Notes: generated from the letters alone by a model not told the origin. A DNA stretch of 7,324 nucleotides from an uncultured Propionibacteriaceae bacterium (GCA_936941515.1 CAKZJI010000503.1:1-7324), one strand, 5' to 3'. Shown: positions 1 to 5,670, counted from the stretch's first letter. Numbers and translations: made by a program.

Positions 1-54
1 ACCACCTGCTCGCACCATCATCCTTCCCGCCACAACCAGAAACCAATAACCAAA

Positions 55-84
55 ATTCTACCGGCTAAATCATTTGATTTTCAA
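55..84 (-). promoter_or_regulatory. Leftward sigma70-like promoter for a gene off the left edge
   Basis: Read on the minus strand, TTGAAA (84 to 79) is followed after 18 bases by TAGAAT (60 to 55). Each hexamer matches the sigma70 consensus at five of six positions. Transcription would start near position 48 and run out of the window. Downstream lies GGGAAGG (28 to 22), followed six bases later by GTG (15 to 13), so a leftward gene may begin just inside the edge; too few codons remain to identify it. The element is inferred from sequence match and spacing only. Confidence 0.45.
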
Positions 85-370
85 TGCCTTACCCGTACAG
101 CCTGAAGCAGCGCCTAAAGTTGCCCGGACGCCACGCCCCGCAACCACCACCCATCGCCCGAAGATCGCCGTCCAGCCTGCCTCTCGGCGGATCGGCCGCC
201 TCGTGACCGACCGGCGCGCGCTGCCACCCGACGGATGCCGGGCCGCATTTTCGGCACAGAAGCAACACACACCGTAACAAGACTTGCGTTCGCTTGTATT
301 TTCGGCATCCAGACGTCACAAGCCCCCTCCTGCCTTCAAACGAGAACAGGAATCGCTTATGTTGCGATGC

Positions 371-407
371 AATAAAAATGGCCACGACCCAACGGCATCG
401 TGACCAT
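371..407 (-). terminator. Rho-independent terminator of ilvD
   Basis: On the minus strand a 10-bp stem is formed by ATGGTCACGA (407 to 398) and TCGTGGCCAT (387 to 378), with one G-T wobble and a 10-base loop. It is followed directly by TTTTATT (377 to 371). A GC-rich stem plus a T-tract on the strand of ilvD, about 135 bases past its stop codon, is the classic intrinsic terminator layout. It is the only such structure between ilvD and the left edge, so it probably ends the ilvD transcript. Confidence 0.75.
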
Positions 408-505
408 CCTCCCCTGCTGCAGAGGCCGGCTGCAGCGGCCATCCGGCCACCCTCCAGCTCCCGGGGGATGCAGAGGGCCAGCCCGCAGACCGGCCCATGC
501 GGATC

Positions 506-542
506 AGGGCGTGCAGGGACTCATGCGTCCTGCGCAGGCCCT
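506..542. other. Imperfect stem-loop abutting the ilvD stop codon
   Basis: AGGGC (506-510) pairs with GCCCT (538-542), and GCAGG (513-517) pairs with CCTGC (529-533). The two stems are separated by an internal loop of two against four bases, and the apical loop is 11 bases. There is no T-tract on either side, so it is not a canonical terminator. It could stabilise the 3' end of the ilvD message or be a chance fold in GC-rich DNA. Confidence 0.2.
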
Positions 543-2029
543 CACAGCATCGTCCTGTCCCGCACGGCCCCCTTGTCGGCCGACGTGGCAAAGTGCCCGA
601 ACACCTTCAGCGCAAACGACACTTCGCGCTGACGGTTGCGCGGCTTCCAGCCGTGCGCCTCCATCGCCGCGCGCCGGCGGGCCAGCTCGTCGGCCGGCAC
701 ATCCAGATGGATCGTCCGGTTCGGAATGTCGATGGCGATGGTGTCGCCGTTCTCGACCAGCCCGATCATCCCGCCGGCCGCCGCCTCCGGCGAACAGTGG
801 CCGATCGACAGCCCCGACGTACCGCCCGAGAAGCGGCCATCGGTCAGCAACGCGCATTCCTTGCCCAGCCCCATCGACTTCAGGTAGCTGGTCGGATACA
901 GCATCTCCTGCATGCCCGGCCCACCCTTCGGCCCCTCGTAGCGGATGATCACCACCTCACCCGACACCACCTCGCCGGCCAGAATGCCGCTCACTGCATC
1001 TTCCTGGCTCTCGTACACCCGCGCCCGGCCGGTGAACTTCAGGATGCTCTCGTCCACCCCGGCCGTCTTCACGATGCAGCCGTTCTCGGCCAGATTGCCC
1101 TTCAGCACCGCCAGACCGCCATCCTGACTGTAGGCATGCGTCTTTGCCCGGATGCAGCCATGCTCGCGGTCGCGGTCCAGCGTCTTCCAGCGCGTATCCT
1201 GCGAAAACGCCTGCGTCGTGCGGATGCCGGCCGGCCCGGCGCGGAAGAACTGTTCGATGTCGCCATCCTGCGTCTGCATGATGTCGTACTTCGCCAGCTG
1301 CTCCTGCATCGACGTGCCCAGAATGGTGCGCGTCTGGTTGTGCAGCAGCCCGGCCCGGTCCAGCTCGCCCAGAATGGCCATCACACCGCCGGCGCGGTGC
1401 ACATCCTCCATGTGGTACTTCTCGGTGTTCGGTGCCACCTTCGACAGGCAGGGCACCGCGCGCGAAAGCCGGTCGATGTCGGCCATGGTGAAATCCACCT
1501 CGGCCTCCTGCGCTGCTGCCAGCAGGTGCAGCACCGTGTTGGTCGAGCCGCCCATGGCGATGTCCAGACTCATCGCGTTCTCGAAGGCATCGCGCGTGGC
1601 CAGCGCACGCGGCAGCACCGAGGCATCGTCCTGCTGGTAATAGCGGCGGCACAGCTCGACGATCTGGTCGCCAGCCCGCAGGAACAGCTGCCGGCGGTCG
1701 GCGTGCGTGGCCAGACACGAACCATTGCCCGGCAGGCTCAGCCCCAGCGCCTCGGTCAGGCAGTTCATCGAGTTGGCCGTGAACATCCCCGAACACGAGC
1801 CACAGGTCGGACAGGCCGACTTCTCGATCATGTCGCTGTCGGAATCGCTCACCGTGGGGTCGGCACTCTTGTAGATGGCGTCCACCAGGTCGAGCTTGAT
1901 CACCCTGTCGGCCAGCTTCGTCTTGCCGGCCTCCATCGGCCCGCCCGAGACGAACACCGTCGGAATGTTCAGCCGCAGTGCGGCCATCAGCATGCCCGGG
2001 GTGATCTTGTCGCAGTTCGAGATGCAGAC
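542..2029 (-). CDS. ilvD: Dihydroxy-acid dehydratase IlvD, 5'-truncated
   Basis: IlvD dehydrates 2,3-dihydroxy-isovalerate and 2,3-dihydroxy-3-methylvalerate to the 2-keto acids that give valine, isoleucine, leucine and pantothenate. It is a cytoplasmic Fe-S enzyme needing Mg2+. The 495 visible residues run without interruption from [13 protein letters not shown] to the C-terminus [15 protein letters not shown]. Family landmarks are the cluster cysteines in CISNCDK and [11 protein letters not shown], then [78 protein letters not shown] and the active-site serine region [14 protein letters not shown]. Compared with E. coli IlvD (about 616 residues), roughly 116 N-terminal residues are missing. 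The codon before Val reads TAG where the family has Met, so homology ends exactly at a contig join rather than by gene decay. Sequence style suggests a betaproteobacterium, an inference from memory. An intrinsic terminator lies downstream at 371-407. Confidence 0.96.
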   Translation of the reverse strand, partial: VCISNCDKITPGMLMAALRLNIPTVFVSGGPMEAGKTKLADRVIKLDLVDAIYKSADPTVSDSDSDMIEKSACPTCGSCSGMFTANSMNCLTEALGLSLPGNGSCLATHADRRQLFLRAGDQIVELCRRYYQQDDASVLPRALATRDAFENAMSLDIAMGGSTNTVLHLLAAAQEAEVDFTMADIDRLSRAVPCLSKVAPNTEKYHMEDVHRAGGVMAILGELDRAGLLHNQTRTILGTSMQEQLAKYDIMQTQDGDIEQFFRAGPAGIRTTQAFSQDTRWKTLDRDREHGCIRAKTHAYSQDGGLAVLKGNLAENGCIVKTAGVDESILKFTGRARVYESQEDAVSGILAGEVVSGEVVIIRYEGPKGGPGMQEMLYPTSYLKSMGLGKECALLTDGRFSGGTSGLSIGHCSPEAAAGGMIGLVENGDTIAIDIPNRTIHLDVPADELARRRAAMEAHGWKPRNRQREVSFALKVFGHFATSADKGAVRDRTML

Positions 2030-2030
2030 C
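2011..2030. other. Probable misassembly join 1 (ilvD to unknown fragment)
   Basis: IlvD homology on the minus strand is perfect up to the Val codon at 2029-2027 and stops at 2030. The plus-strand frame that follows ([11 protein letters not shown]...) can already be read from 2013 (QFEMQTYEK). Both readings are therefore plausible across about 18-20 bases, which is what a shared overlap between unrelated reads would give. A genuine recombination junction cannot be excluded from sequence alone. Confidence 0.65.
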
Positions 2031-2138
2031 TACGAGAAGATGCTGCCCATGGTCGACCTCGAGGCCTGGCTGCACCCGCGGCCGGTGCGCTTCTACCCGA
2101 GCCGCGGCGTCACCTACGAGTCGCACCTCGCGCCGCCG
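2013..2138 (+). CDS. Fragment of an unidentified protein, open at both ends
   Basis: I do not recognise this protein. The plus-strand frame reads [18 protein letters not shown] followed by [19 protein letters not shown]. Its balanced composition (aromatics, mixed charges, few Arg/Pro runs) looks like real coding sequence, unlike the antisense frames nearby. It has no start or stop of its own: upstream the frame runs into antisense ilvD and downstream into antisense histidine kinase, so both ends are set by contig joins. About 40 residues are visible, the length of a single short read. Function and source organism are unknown. Confidence 0.45.
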
Positions 2139-2148
2139 CCGCACCTCG
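2122..2148. other. Probable misassembly join 2 at a 9-base direct repeat
   Basis: CGCACCTCG occurs at 2122-2130 and again at 2140-2148, with a CCG-rich run between. The coding strand changes here: good plus-strand protein to the left, histidine kinase on the minus strand to the right. The kinase reading degenerates into [10 protein letters not shown] exactly at the repeat, where its family would continue toward a DTGxG motif. A low-complexity repeated overlap is a likely place for an assembler to join unrelated reads. Confidence 0.55.
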
Positions 2149-2255
2149 TCGGCCTCCGCGTCGAGGCGGACCGTCACGACGCCGCCGTCGTGGCTGAACT
2201 TCACCGCGTTGTTGAGCAGGTTCACGAGCACCTGCCGCAGGCGCGCGGAGTCGCC
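2139..2255 (-). CDS. Histidine kinase HATPase fragment (N-box), open at both ends
   Basis: About 39 residues on the minus strand read [20 protein letters not shown], then [18 protein letters not shown]. This is the N-box of a GHKL/HATPase_c domain of a sensor histidine kinase: xGDxxRLRQVLxNLLxNAVKF, where the Asn and Glu/Lys-region residues hold the Mg2+-ATP. The upstream dimerisation (HisKA) domain and the downstream G1, F and G2 boxes are absent, because the sequence switches to other coding sequence at both ends. It is a chimeric scrap rather than a decayed gene. Family assignment is firm from the motif; sensor input, partner regulator and organism cannot be told. Confidence 0.75.
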
Positions 2256-2258
2256 CCA
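2233..2258. other. Probable misassembly join 3 (histidine kinase to Nudix)
   Basis: These bases read sensibly in two minus-strand frames. One is the Nudix frame (LGRLRAPAA, the expected continuation after the Nudix box) and the other is the kinase frame (GDSARLRQ, the expected lead-in to the N-box). Each protein is good on its own side and lost on the other. The shared stretch is about 23-26 bases, consistent with an overlap-based join between unrelated sequences. Confidence 0.7.
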
Positions 2259-2463
2259 GGGGGATCAGGGATCCGGGATCAAGCTCAACCCCCAGCTCCT
2301 CGAAGACCTCTCTGACAGCGCACTCCGCCGGCGACTCCCCCGGCTCCGGCTTCCCTCCCGGGTTGAAAAGGGCGCTGGTCCCCCGCTTTCGCACCAGCAA
2401 CACCCTCCCATCACCGTCGGTCAGCACCACCGCGCTGACCCGGATCTCGGCGGGGACCATCAT
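2233..2463 (-). CDS. Nudix hydrolase, 3'-truncated by a contig join
   Basis: Nudix hydrolases cleave nucleoside diphosphates linked to another moiety (NTPs, ADP-ribose, NADH and similar) using Mg2+. The 77 residues before the join hold strand [19 protein letters not shown] and a complete Nudix box GX5EX7REUXEEXGU: G37, E43, R51, E52, E55, E56, G58, V59. Substrate cannot be assigned; LGRLRAPAA after the box is like housekeeping or ADP-ribose-type Nudix proteins, a weak hint. The first ATG (2463) overlaps the stop of the upstream acetyltransferase (ATGA), and a second ATG follows at 2460. AGGAG lies 2 bases before the first and 5 before the second, so the second may be used. Overlap implies translational coupling. 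A complete protein would usually have about 130-160 residues, so roughly half is missing. Confidence 0.88.
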
Positions 2464-2918
2464 CGCTCCTGCCCCGGCCGCACCATGATGACGTGAGGCA
2501 GACCAGCCTCACGGTATTCCGGACCACGCCGCTGGAACCCCAGTTCCTCATACATCGCGGCAACATGGGTTTGGGCATGAATCACCATTCGCTCAACCCC
2601 ACACCAGTCGAGGACCGCCATCACCAGAGAACGCGCCAGCCCCTCTCGACGACGATCAGTACGCACCACGAGACGCCCAAAAGAGCGCCTCGCCCCCAGC
2701 TCGGGATCATCCAGCACGACGGTGCGCAGATAGGCGGCGCAGCCATGCCCATCAGGAATCCACCAGTGGAAGGTCGCAGGATGGCGGTCGAGCGCATCGA
2801 AGTCCGGAGCATCAATACTCTGCTCCAGAAAGAACACCTCGCTGCGCAGCCGGGCGATCTCGAAGAAGTCATCTGCCGACATCTCCGCCCAGGACTTGAC
2901 CTGGATCCCATCCTCCAC
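2460..2918 (-). CDS. ElaA-like GNAT family N-acetyltransferase
   Basis: This is a cytoplasmic acetyl-CoA-dependent acyltransferase of the GNAT fold, closest in pattern to E. coli ElaA (COG2153), whose substrate is not well established. From the chosen start it has 152 residues, the usual size. Visible ElaA-type motifs: [10 protein letters not shown] (24-33), a SFGRLVV strand followed by the acetyl-CoA loop [10 protein letters not shown] (about 89-98, R-x-x-G-x-A), then [15 protein letters not shown] (114-128) and [10 protein letters not shown] (139-148). I chose GTG 2918 because GAGGAG (2930 to 2925) lies six bases upstream. A longer form from GTG 2936 adds MSEERA but has a poor ribosome binding site. 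Its stop overlaps the Nudix start, so the two genes form a leftward operon. It is transcribed divergently from the membrane-protein gene at 3051. Confidence 0.88.
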   Translation of the reverse strand: MEDGIQVKSWAEMSADDFFEIARLRSEVFFLEQSIDAPDFDALDRHPATFHWWIPDGHGCAAYLRTVVLDDPELGARRSFGRLVVRTDRRREGLARSLVMAVLDWCGVERMVIHAQTHVAAMYEELGFQRRGPEYREAGLPHVIMVRPGQER

Positions 2919-2948
2919 GGCTCTCTCCTCACTCACCCACCCCAGGTG

Positions 2949-2977
2949 ACTCTAACCAACGGAACCGGTACCGTACA
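2949..2977 (-). promoter_or_regulatory. Candidate promoter of the GNAT-Nudix operon
   Basis: On the minus strand TAGAGT (2954 to 2949) fits the actinobacterial TANNNT -10 pattern. A start site about seven bases on (near 2942) would give a leader of some 23 bases containing GAGGAG, which favours translation from GTG 2918. The -35 position is weak (TGTACG, three of six matches, 17-base spacer). The dyad at 2959-2974 fills the spacer, so a bound regulator could control this promoter directly. Confidence 0.35.
2959..2974. promoter_or_regulatory. 16-bp near-perfect dyad, candidate operator
   Basis: ACGGAACCGGTACCGT is an inverted repeat with seven of eight positions matched per arm (ACGGWACC / GGTWCCGT) and no spacer. 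It lies in the divergent region, between the -35 and -10 positions of the putative leftward promoter and about 37 bases upstream of the putative rightward -10. That is a typical place for a dimeric repressor or activator site. No regulator gene is in the window, so its partner is unknown. Chance occurrence in GC-rich DNA is possible. Confidence 0.4.
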
Positions 2978-3010
2978 GCCGCCCTCAGGGAGATTTTTGG
3001 AGGGCTGACG

Positions 3011-3042
3011 TAACCTTGATGCCAAGGGCAATCTGGCAGGAG
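3011..3042 (+). promoter_or_regulatory. Candidate -10 and ribosome binding site for the membrane-protein gene
   Basis: TAACCT (3011-3016) fits TANNNT and would start transcription near 3023. AGGAG at 3038-3042 is a good Shine-Dalgarno sequence. It lies two bases before ATG 3045, which is too close, and eight bases before GTG 3051, which is ideal, so it decides the start of the next gene. No good -35 hexamer is seen. A 6-bp perfect stem, GCCCTC (2981-2986) with GAGGGC (3000-3005), lies just upstream. Confidence 0.4.
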
Positions 3043-3050
3043 TGATGAAA

Positions 3051-3785
3051 GTGAACGCAGGTGGGTTGATCGTACTGCTGATCGTATTCGGGCTGGCGTT
3101 CATGGCCTTCAGAGGGGCCCGCGGCAATGCCCTGACTCAGGGCAGCCAGCCGGCAATGCTGGGAGCCGGCCCACAGATGCGCGGCGAGTCCCCGCTGGGG
3201 GATGCGGCACGCTCCTCCCTCGACACTGACATCACGAGGTTTGGGGATGAGCTTCGCGATCTGGACCTGGAAGTGGTCGGCTACAACCTGGATGAGGAGG
3301 CGCGGGCACGGTACACAGAGGCGCTGGACGCCTATGAGAATGCGAAGCAGGCCATGAACCAGGCCAAGTTCGAGTCCGACGCCACCGCGATCGCGCATAT
3401 CCTGGAGGAGGGCCGCTACGCGATGTCATGGGTCAAAGCCCGTGCGCAGGGAAAGCCTGTTCCGGAGCGTCGCCCCCCGTGCTTCTTCGATCCGGCTCAC
3501 GGCCCCTCGGTGCGCAACGTCACGTGGGCACCGGAGGGCGGCTCTCCGCGGGAGGTTCCCGCGTGCGCACTGGACGCGGCCCGTGTTTCCTCCGGCGTGA
3601 ATCCGCACATCCGGATGGTGCAGCAGGGGTATCAGACGGTTCCCTATTGGCAGGATCAGGGACACGCAGCCTACGCCCGCGGATACTACGAGCCCTACGG
3701 CCTCGACCCAGCCATGCGCGGCATGCTGCAGGGAGCCATGATGTTCAGCGGATTCTCCCTGCTCATGGGACTTCTCGACGACTGA
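3051..3785 (+). CDS. Uncharacterised membrane-anchored protein with CFFDPxHGP motif
   Basis: I do not know a function for this 244-residue protein. Layout: an N-terminal hydrophobic segment GGLIVLLIVFGLAFMAF (about 4-20) that reads as a signal anchor; a Gly/Pro/Ser-rich linker to about 55; a charged, probably helical region (about 55-135) including EALDAYENAKQAMNQAKF; the signature RPPCFFDPAHGPS (141-153) followed by a tryptophan strand and REVPACALDAARV; a Tyr-rich stretch (about 204-218); and a second hydrophobic stretch at the end (about 224-242). From memory, similar CFFDPxHGP...VPAC segments occur in actinobacterial membrane proteins, some beside a TPM domain; that needs a search. Two Cys plus Asp and His could bind metal or form a disulfide outside the membrane. 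GTG 3051 fits the ribosome binding site; ATG 3045 and GTG 3042 are alternatives. Confidence 0.72.
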   Translation: MNAGGLIVLLIVFGLAFMAFRGARGNALTQGSQPAMLGAGPQMRGESPLGDAARSSLDTDITRFGDELRDLDLEVVGYNLDEEARARYTEALDAYENAKQAMNQAKFESDATAIAHILEEGRYAMSWVKARAQGKPVPERRPPCFFDPAHGPSVRNVTWAPEGGSPREVPACALDAARVSSGVNPHIRMVQQGYQTVPYWQDQGHAAYARGYYEPYGLDPAMRGMLQGAMMFSGFSLLMGLLDD

Positions 3786-3824
3786 CCCGGGCACGCCGTG
3801 CGACGCAAGCGGCCTGGAGTGGGG

Positions 3825-3841
3825 TACTCTTCGTCGCCGTA
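3825..3841 (+). promoter_or_regulatory. Candidate leaderless promoter of the helicase gene
   Basis: TACTCT (3825-3830) fits TANNNT, and ATG follows after ten bases, so the transcript would begin at or within a few bases of the start codon. No Shine-Dalgarno sequence lies within 15 bases of the ATG; the nearest purine run, GGAG, is about 20 bases away. This is the layout of leaderless actinobacterial mRNAs. The -35 region is unremarkable. The 55-base gap after the previous gene contains no strong terminator. Confidence 0.4.
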
Positions 3842-5589
3842 TGACTTCCTCTGCGTTCGAGCATCTGTCTCCCGCCTTCCCGCAGCGAGCGGCGTGGGGC
3901 ACTGCGCAGAGCCTCCGCGCATGGCAGGTTGCAGCACTGGAGCGCTATGAGGAGCGTCAGCCCAGGGATTTCCTGTGCGTCGCCACCCCAGGCGCGGGCA
4001 AGACGACCTTCGCGCTCCGGGTGGCCCACCAGCTTCTGCACACCCGAGTAGTCAAGCGGATCGTGGTGGTCACACCCACTGAGCACCTCAAGACGCAGTG
4101 GGCTGATGCCGCGGCCCGCGTCGGGATTCACCTGGACCCGGGCACGGGAAGCGCAAAGCGGGGACGGTCCAAACAATTCGACGGCTCGGTGGTGACCTAT
4201 GCGGGGGTGTCGACTCGCGCCTACGCCTACGAGGCCCTGTGCCATCAGATCTCGACGCTGGTGATCTTCGACGAGATCCACCACGCGGGCGACGCCAAGA
4301 GCTGGGGGGATGGCATCCTGCAGGGTTTCTCCGCAGCCACCCGGCGGCTATCCCTGACGGGGACCCCATTTCGTTCCGACGACAGCCCCATCCCGTTCGT
4401 GACCTATGAGGAGTCCGAGCCCGGGGTGAAGACCTCGCGGGCCGACTACACCTATGGTTACCGCGAGGCGCTGGCAGACCACGTCGTCCGTCCCGTCATC
4501 TTCATGAACTATGGCGGCCAGATGCGGTGGAGGATGCGCTCAGGCGAGGTGCTGGACGCCGATCTCGGGACGATGCTTACCAAGGATCTGACCGCTCAGG
4601 CGTGGCGTACTGCGTTGTCCCCCACCGGTGAGTGGATTCCCGCGGTGCTGCGGGCAGCCGATCAGCGCCTGACGCAAGTTCGGCTGCATCTCCCGGATGC
4701 CGGGGGCCTGGTGATAGCCACAGACCAGACGGTGGCCCGCGCCTATGCCCGGGTCTTAGCCGAGATCACCGGGACCAAGCCCACGGTGATTCTCTCCGAC
4801 GATGCGAAGGCCGGCGGCAGGATTGAGGAGTTCGCGACAGGAGATGCGCGCTGGATGGTCGCGGTGCGCATGGTTTCCGAGGGTGTGGACGTGCCACGCC
4901 TGGCAGTCGGGGTCTATGCGACCTCAACGTCCACGCCGTTGTTCTTCGCCCAGGCGGTCGGGCGATTCGTGCGTTCCCGGCGTCGCGGAGAAGTTGCGAC
5001 GGTGTTCCTGCCGACGGTCCCGATCCTGTTGGCGCACGCAGCAACGCTGGAACGGCAACGCGATCATGTGCTGGGGCGTCCCCGCTCTGAGGAAACCGAC
5101 ATCTGGCAGGAGACTGAGGCCCTCATCGAGGCCGCAAATCGGCAGGAGTCCGCCTCCGATGACCTGCTGGGCGAGTTCGAGGCTCTCGAATCCCAGGCGA
5201 CTTTCGATCACGTGCTGTTCGACTCGCAGGCCTTCGGGATGCATGCGGAGCCAACTTCCCAGGATGAGCTGGACTATCTGGGGCTTCCCGGCCTGCTGGA
5301 GCCGGAGCAGGTCAGCACGCTGCTGGCGGAGCGGCAGCGACGTCAGCAGCGTCGCAGGGAACGCTCAGACCCGAAGTCGCAACCAGAGGTGCCCCTGCAT
5401 CGGGCCTTGGCAAACCAGCGCAAGGAGCTCAACTCTCTGGTCTCCCAGCTGGCGCGCATTGAGCAGCGTCCCCACAGCCACGTCCATGCCGACTTGCGCC
5501 GCGAATGCGGCGGGCCACCTTTGGCCCAGGCGACCACGGAGCAGGTCACTGAGCGCATCGCCAAAGCCCGGCAGTGGCTGCGTCGCTGA
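3841..5589 (+). CDS. SF2 DEAD/DEAH-box helicase, actinobacterial type
   Basis: This is an ATP-dependent nucleic-acid helicase or translocase of superfamily 2, cytoplasmic; its in vivo substrate is not known to me. All core motifs are present in 582 residues: LRAWQ (25-29), Walker A ATPGAGKTT (48-56, Lys54), motif Ia VVTPTEHLKTQW (about 76-87), DEAH-like DEIHH (144-148), motif III SLTGTPFRSD (171-180), motif V VRMVSEGVDVP (342-352) and motif VI QAVGRFVR (371-378) with its arginine finger. The core therefore looks catalytically intact. Residues 390-582 are an accessory part with a basic run RQRRQQRRRERS and a distinct end, HADLRRECGGPPLAQAT then RIAKARQWL. From memory, close relatives with the same core and end occur across Actinobacteria as stand-alone helicases, so a defence role is not implied. 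No restriction or methylase partner lies beside it. The ATG matches the leaderless-type promoter. Confidence 0.93.
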   Translation: MTSSAFEHLSPAFPQRAAWGTAQSLRAWQVAALERYEERQPRDFLCVATPGAGKTTFALRVAHQLLHTRVVKRIVVVTPTEHLKTQWADAAARVGIHLDPGTGSAKRGRSKQFDGSVVTYAGVSTRAYAYEALCHQISTLVIFDEIHHAGDAKSWGDGILQGFSAATRRLSLTGTPFRSDDSPIPFVTYEESEPGVKTSRADYTYGYREALADHVVRPVIFMNYGGQMRWRMRSGEVLDADLGTMLTKDLTAQAWRTALSPTGEWIPAVLRAADQRLTQVRLHLPDAGGLVIATDQTVARAYARVLAEITGTKPTVILSDDAKAGGRIEEFATGDARWMVAVRMVSEGVDVPRLAVGVYATSTSTPLFFAQAVGRFVRSRRRGEVATVFLPTVPILLAHAATLERQRDHVLGRPRSEETDIWQETEALIEAANRQESASDDLLGEFEALESQATFDHVLFDSQAFGMHAEPTSQDELDYLGLPGLLEPEQVSTLLAERQRRQQRRRERSDPKSQPEVPLHRALANQRKELNSLVSQLARIEQRPHSHVHADLRRECGGPPLAQATTEQVTERIAKARQWLRR

Positions 5590-5656
5590 TCTACCCTCGG
5601 CAGCGACGGTATGCCCCGGACCTGTCGCAAGCGAGGCGGGCATCCTGAGGCACCAC

Positions 5657-5670
5657 TAGGCTTGGGTTCA
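5657..5670 (+). promoter_or_regulatory. Leaderless-type promoter of the purine nucleoside phosphorylase gene
   Basis: TAGGCT (5657-5662) is followed by exactly seven bases and then the A of ATG at 5670, so transcription would begin on the start codon itself. No Shine-Dalgarno sequence is present just upstream. TAGGCT-N7-ATG is a recurrent leaderless arrangement in high-GC Actinobacteria. No clear -35 hexamer is visible. It would also drive the downstream mutase gene. Confidence 0.55.

Larger units (their letters stand above)
1..541. other. Intergenic region downstream of ilvD, no supported gene
   Basis: I see no convincing coding region here. The open frames in this stretch are short, rich in Arg and Pro, and lack a family signature or ribosome binding site, so I read them as chance frames in GC-rich DNA. 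Base composition is uneven: about 30-110 and 270-380 are clearly richer in A+T than the rest, as expected of regulatory or intergenic DNA. The region holds a rho-independent terminator for ilvD and a sigma70-like promoter pointing left, listed separately. A 10-base direct repeat, ATTTTCGGCA, occurs at 247-256 and 298-307. No tRNA or rRNA is recognisable. Confidence 0.6.

Noticed and set aside
185..200. GC-rich hairpin GGCGG/CCGCC
   Set aside because: Only a 5-bp stem, no T-tract on either strand, and such pairings are expected by chance at this GC content.
74..277. A 67-codon plus-strand frame near the left edge
   Set aside because: No ribosome binding site, Arg/Pro/Ala-rich composition, no recognisable motif, in a region with promoter and terminator elements.
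247..307. Two copies of ATTTTCGGCA as the start of a repeat array
   Set aside because: Only two copies, 51 bases apart, without further units; no CRISPR-like spacing or conservation.
2029..2034. In-frame TAG making ilvD look like a pseudogene
   Set aside because: Homology ends at the same place rather than continuing beyond the stop, so this is a join and not a nonsense mutation.
497..2197. A 566-codon open frame on the plus strand across ilvD
   Set aside because: It is antisense to a perfect IlvD match, rich in Arg, His, Gln and Ala, has no family motif, and runs through two contig joins. Such mirror frames are common opposite GC-rich genes.
957..2231. A long minus-strand frame beginning with histidine-kinase residues
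   Set aside because: Only the first 30 or so residues are kinase; the rest is ilvD in the wrong frame. It is not a fusion protein.
3841..5589. Helicase as part of a phage-defence or restriction system
   Set aside because: No methyltransferase, nuclease or specificity gene is adjacent; neighbours are housekeeping genes, and the sequence matches a widespread actinobacterial stand-alone helicase.
5611..5643. Inverted repeat ATGCCC/GGGCAT between helicase and phosphorylase
   Set aside because: The loop is 21 bases, the stem only 6 bp, and no T-tract follows, so it is not a convincing terminator or regulator.
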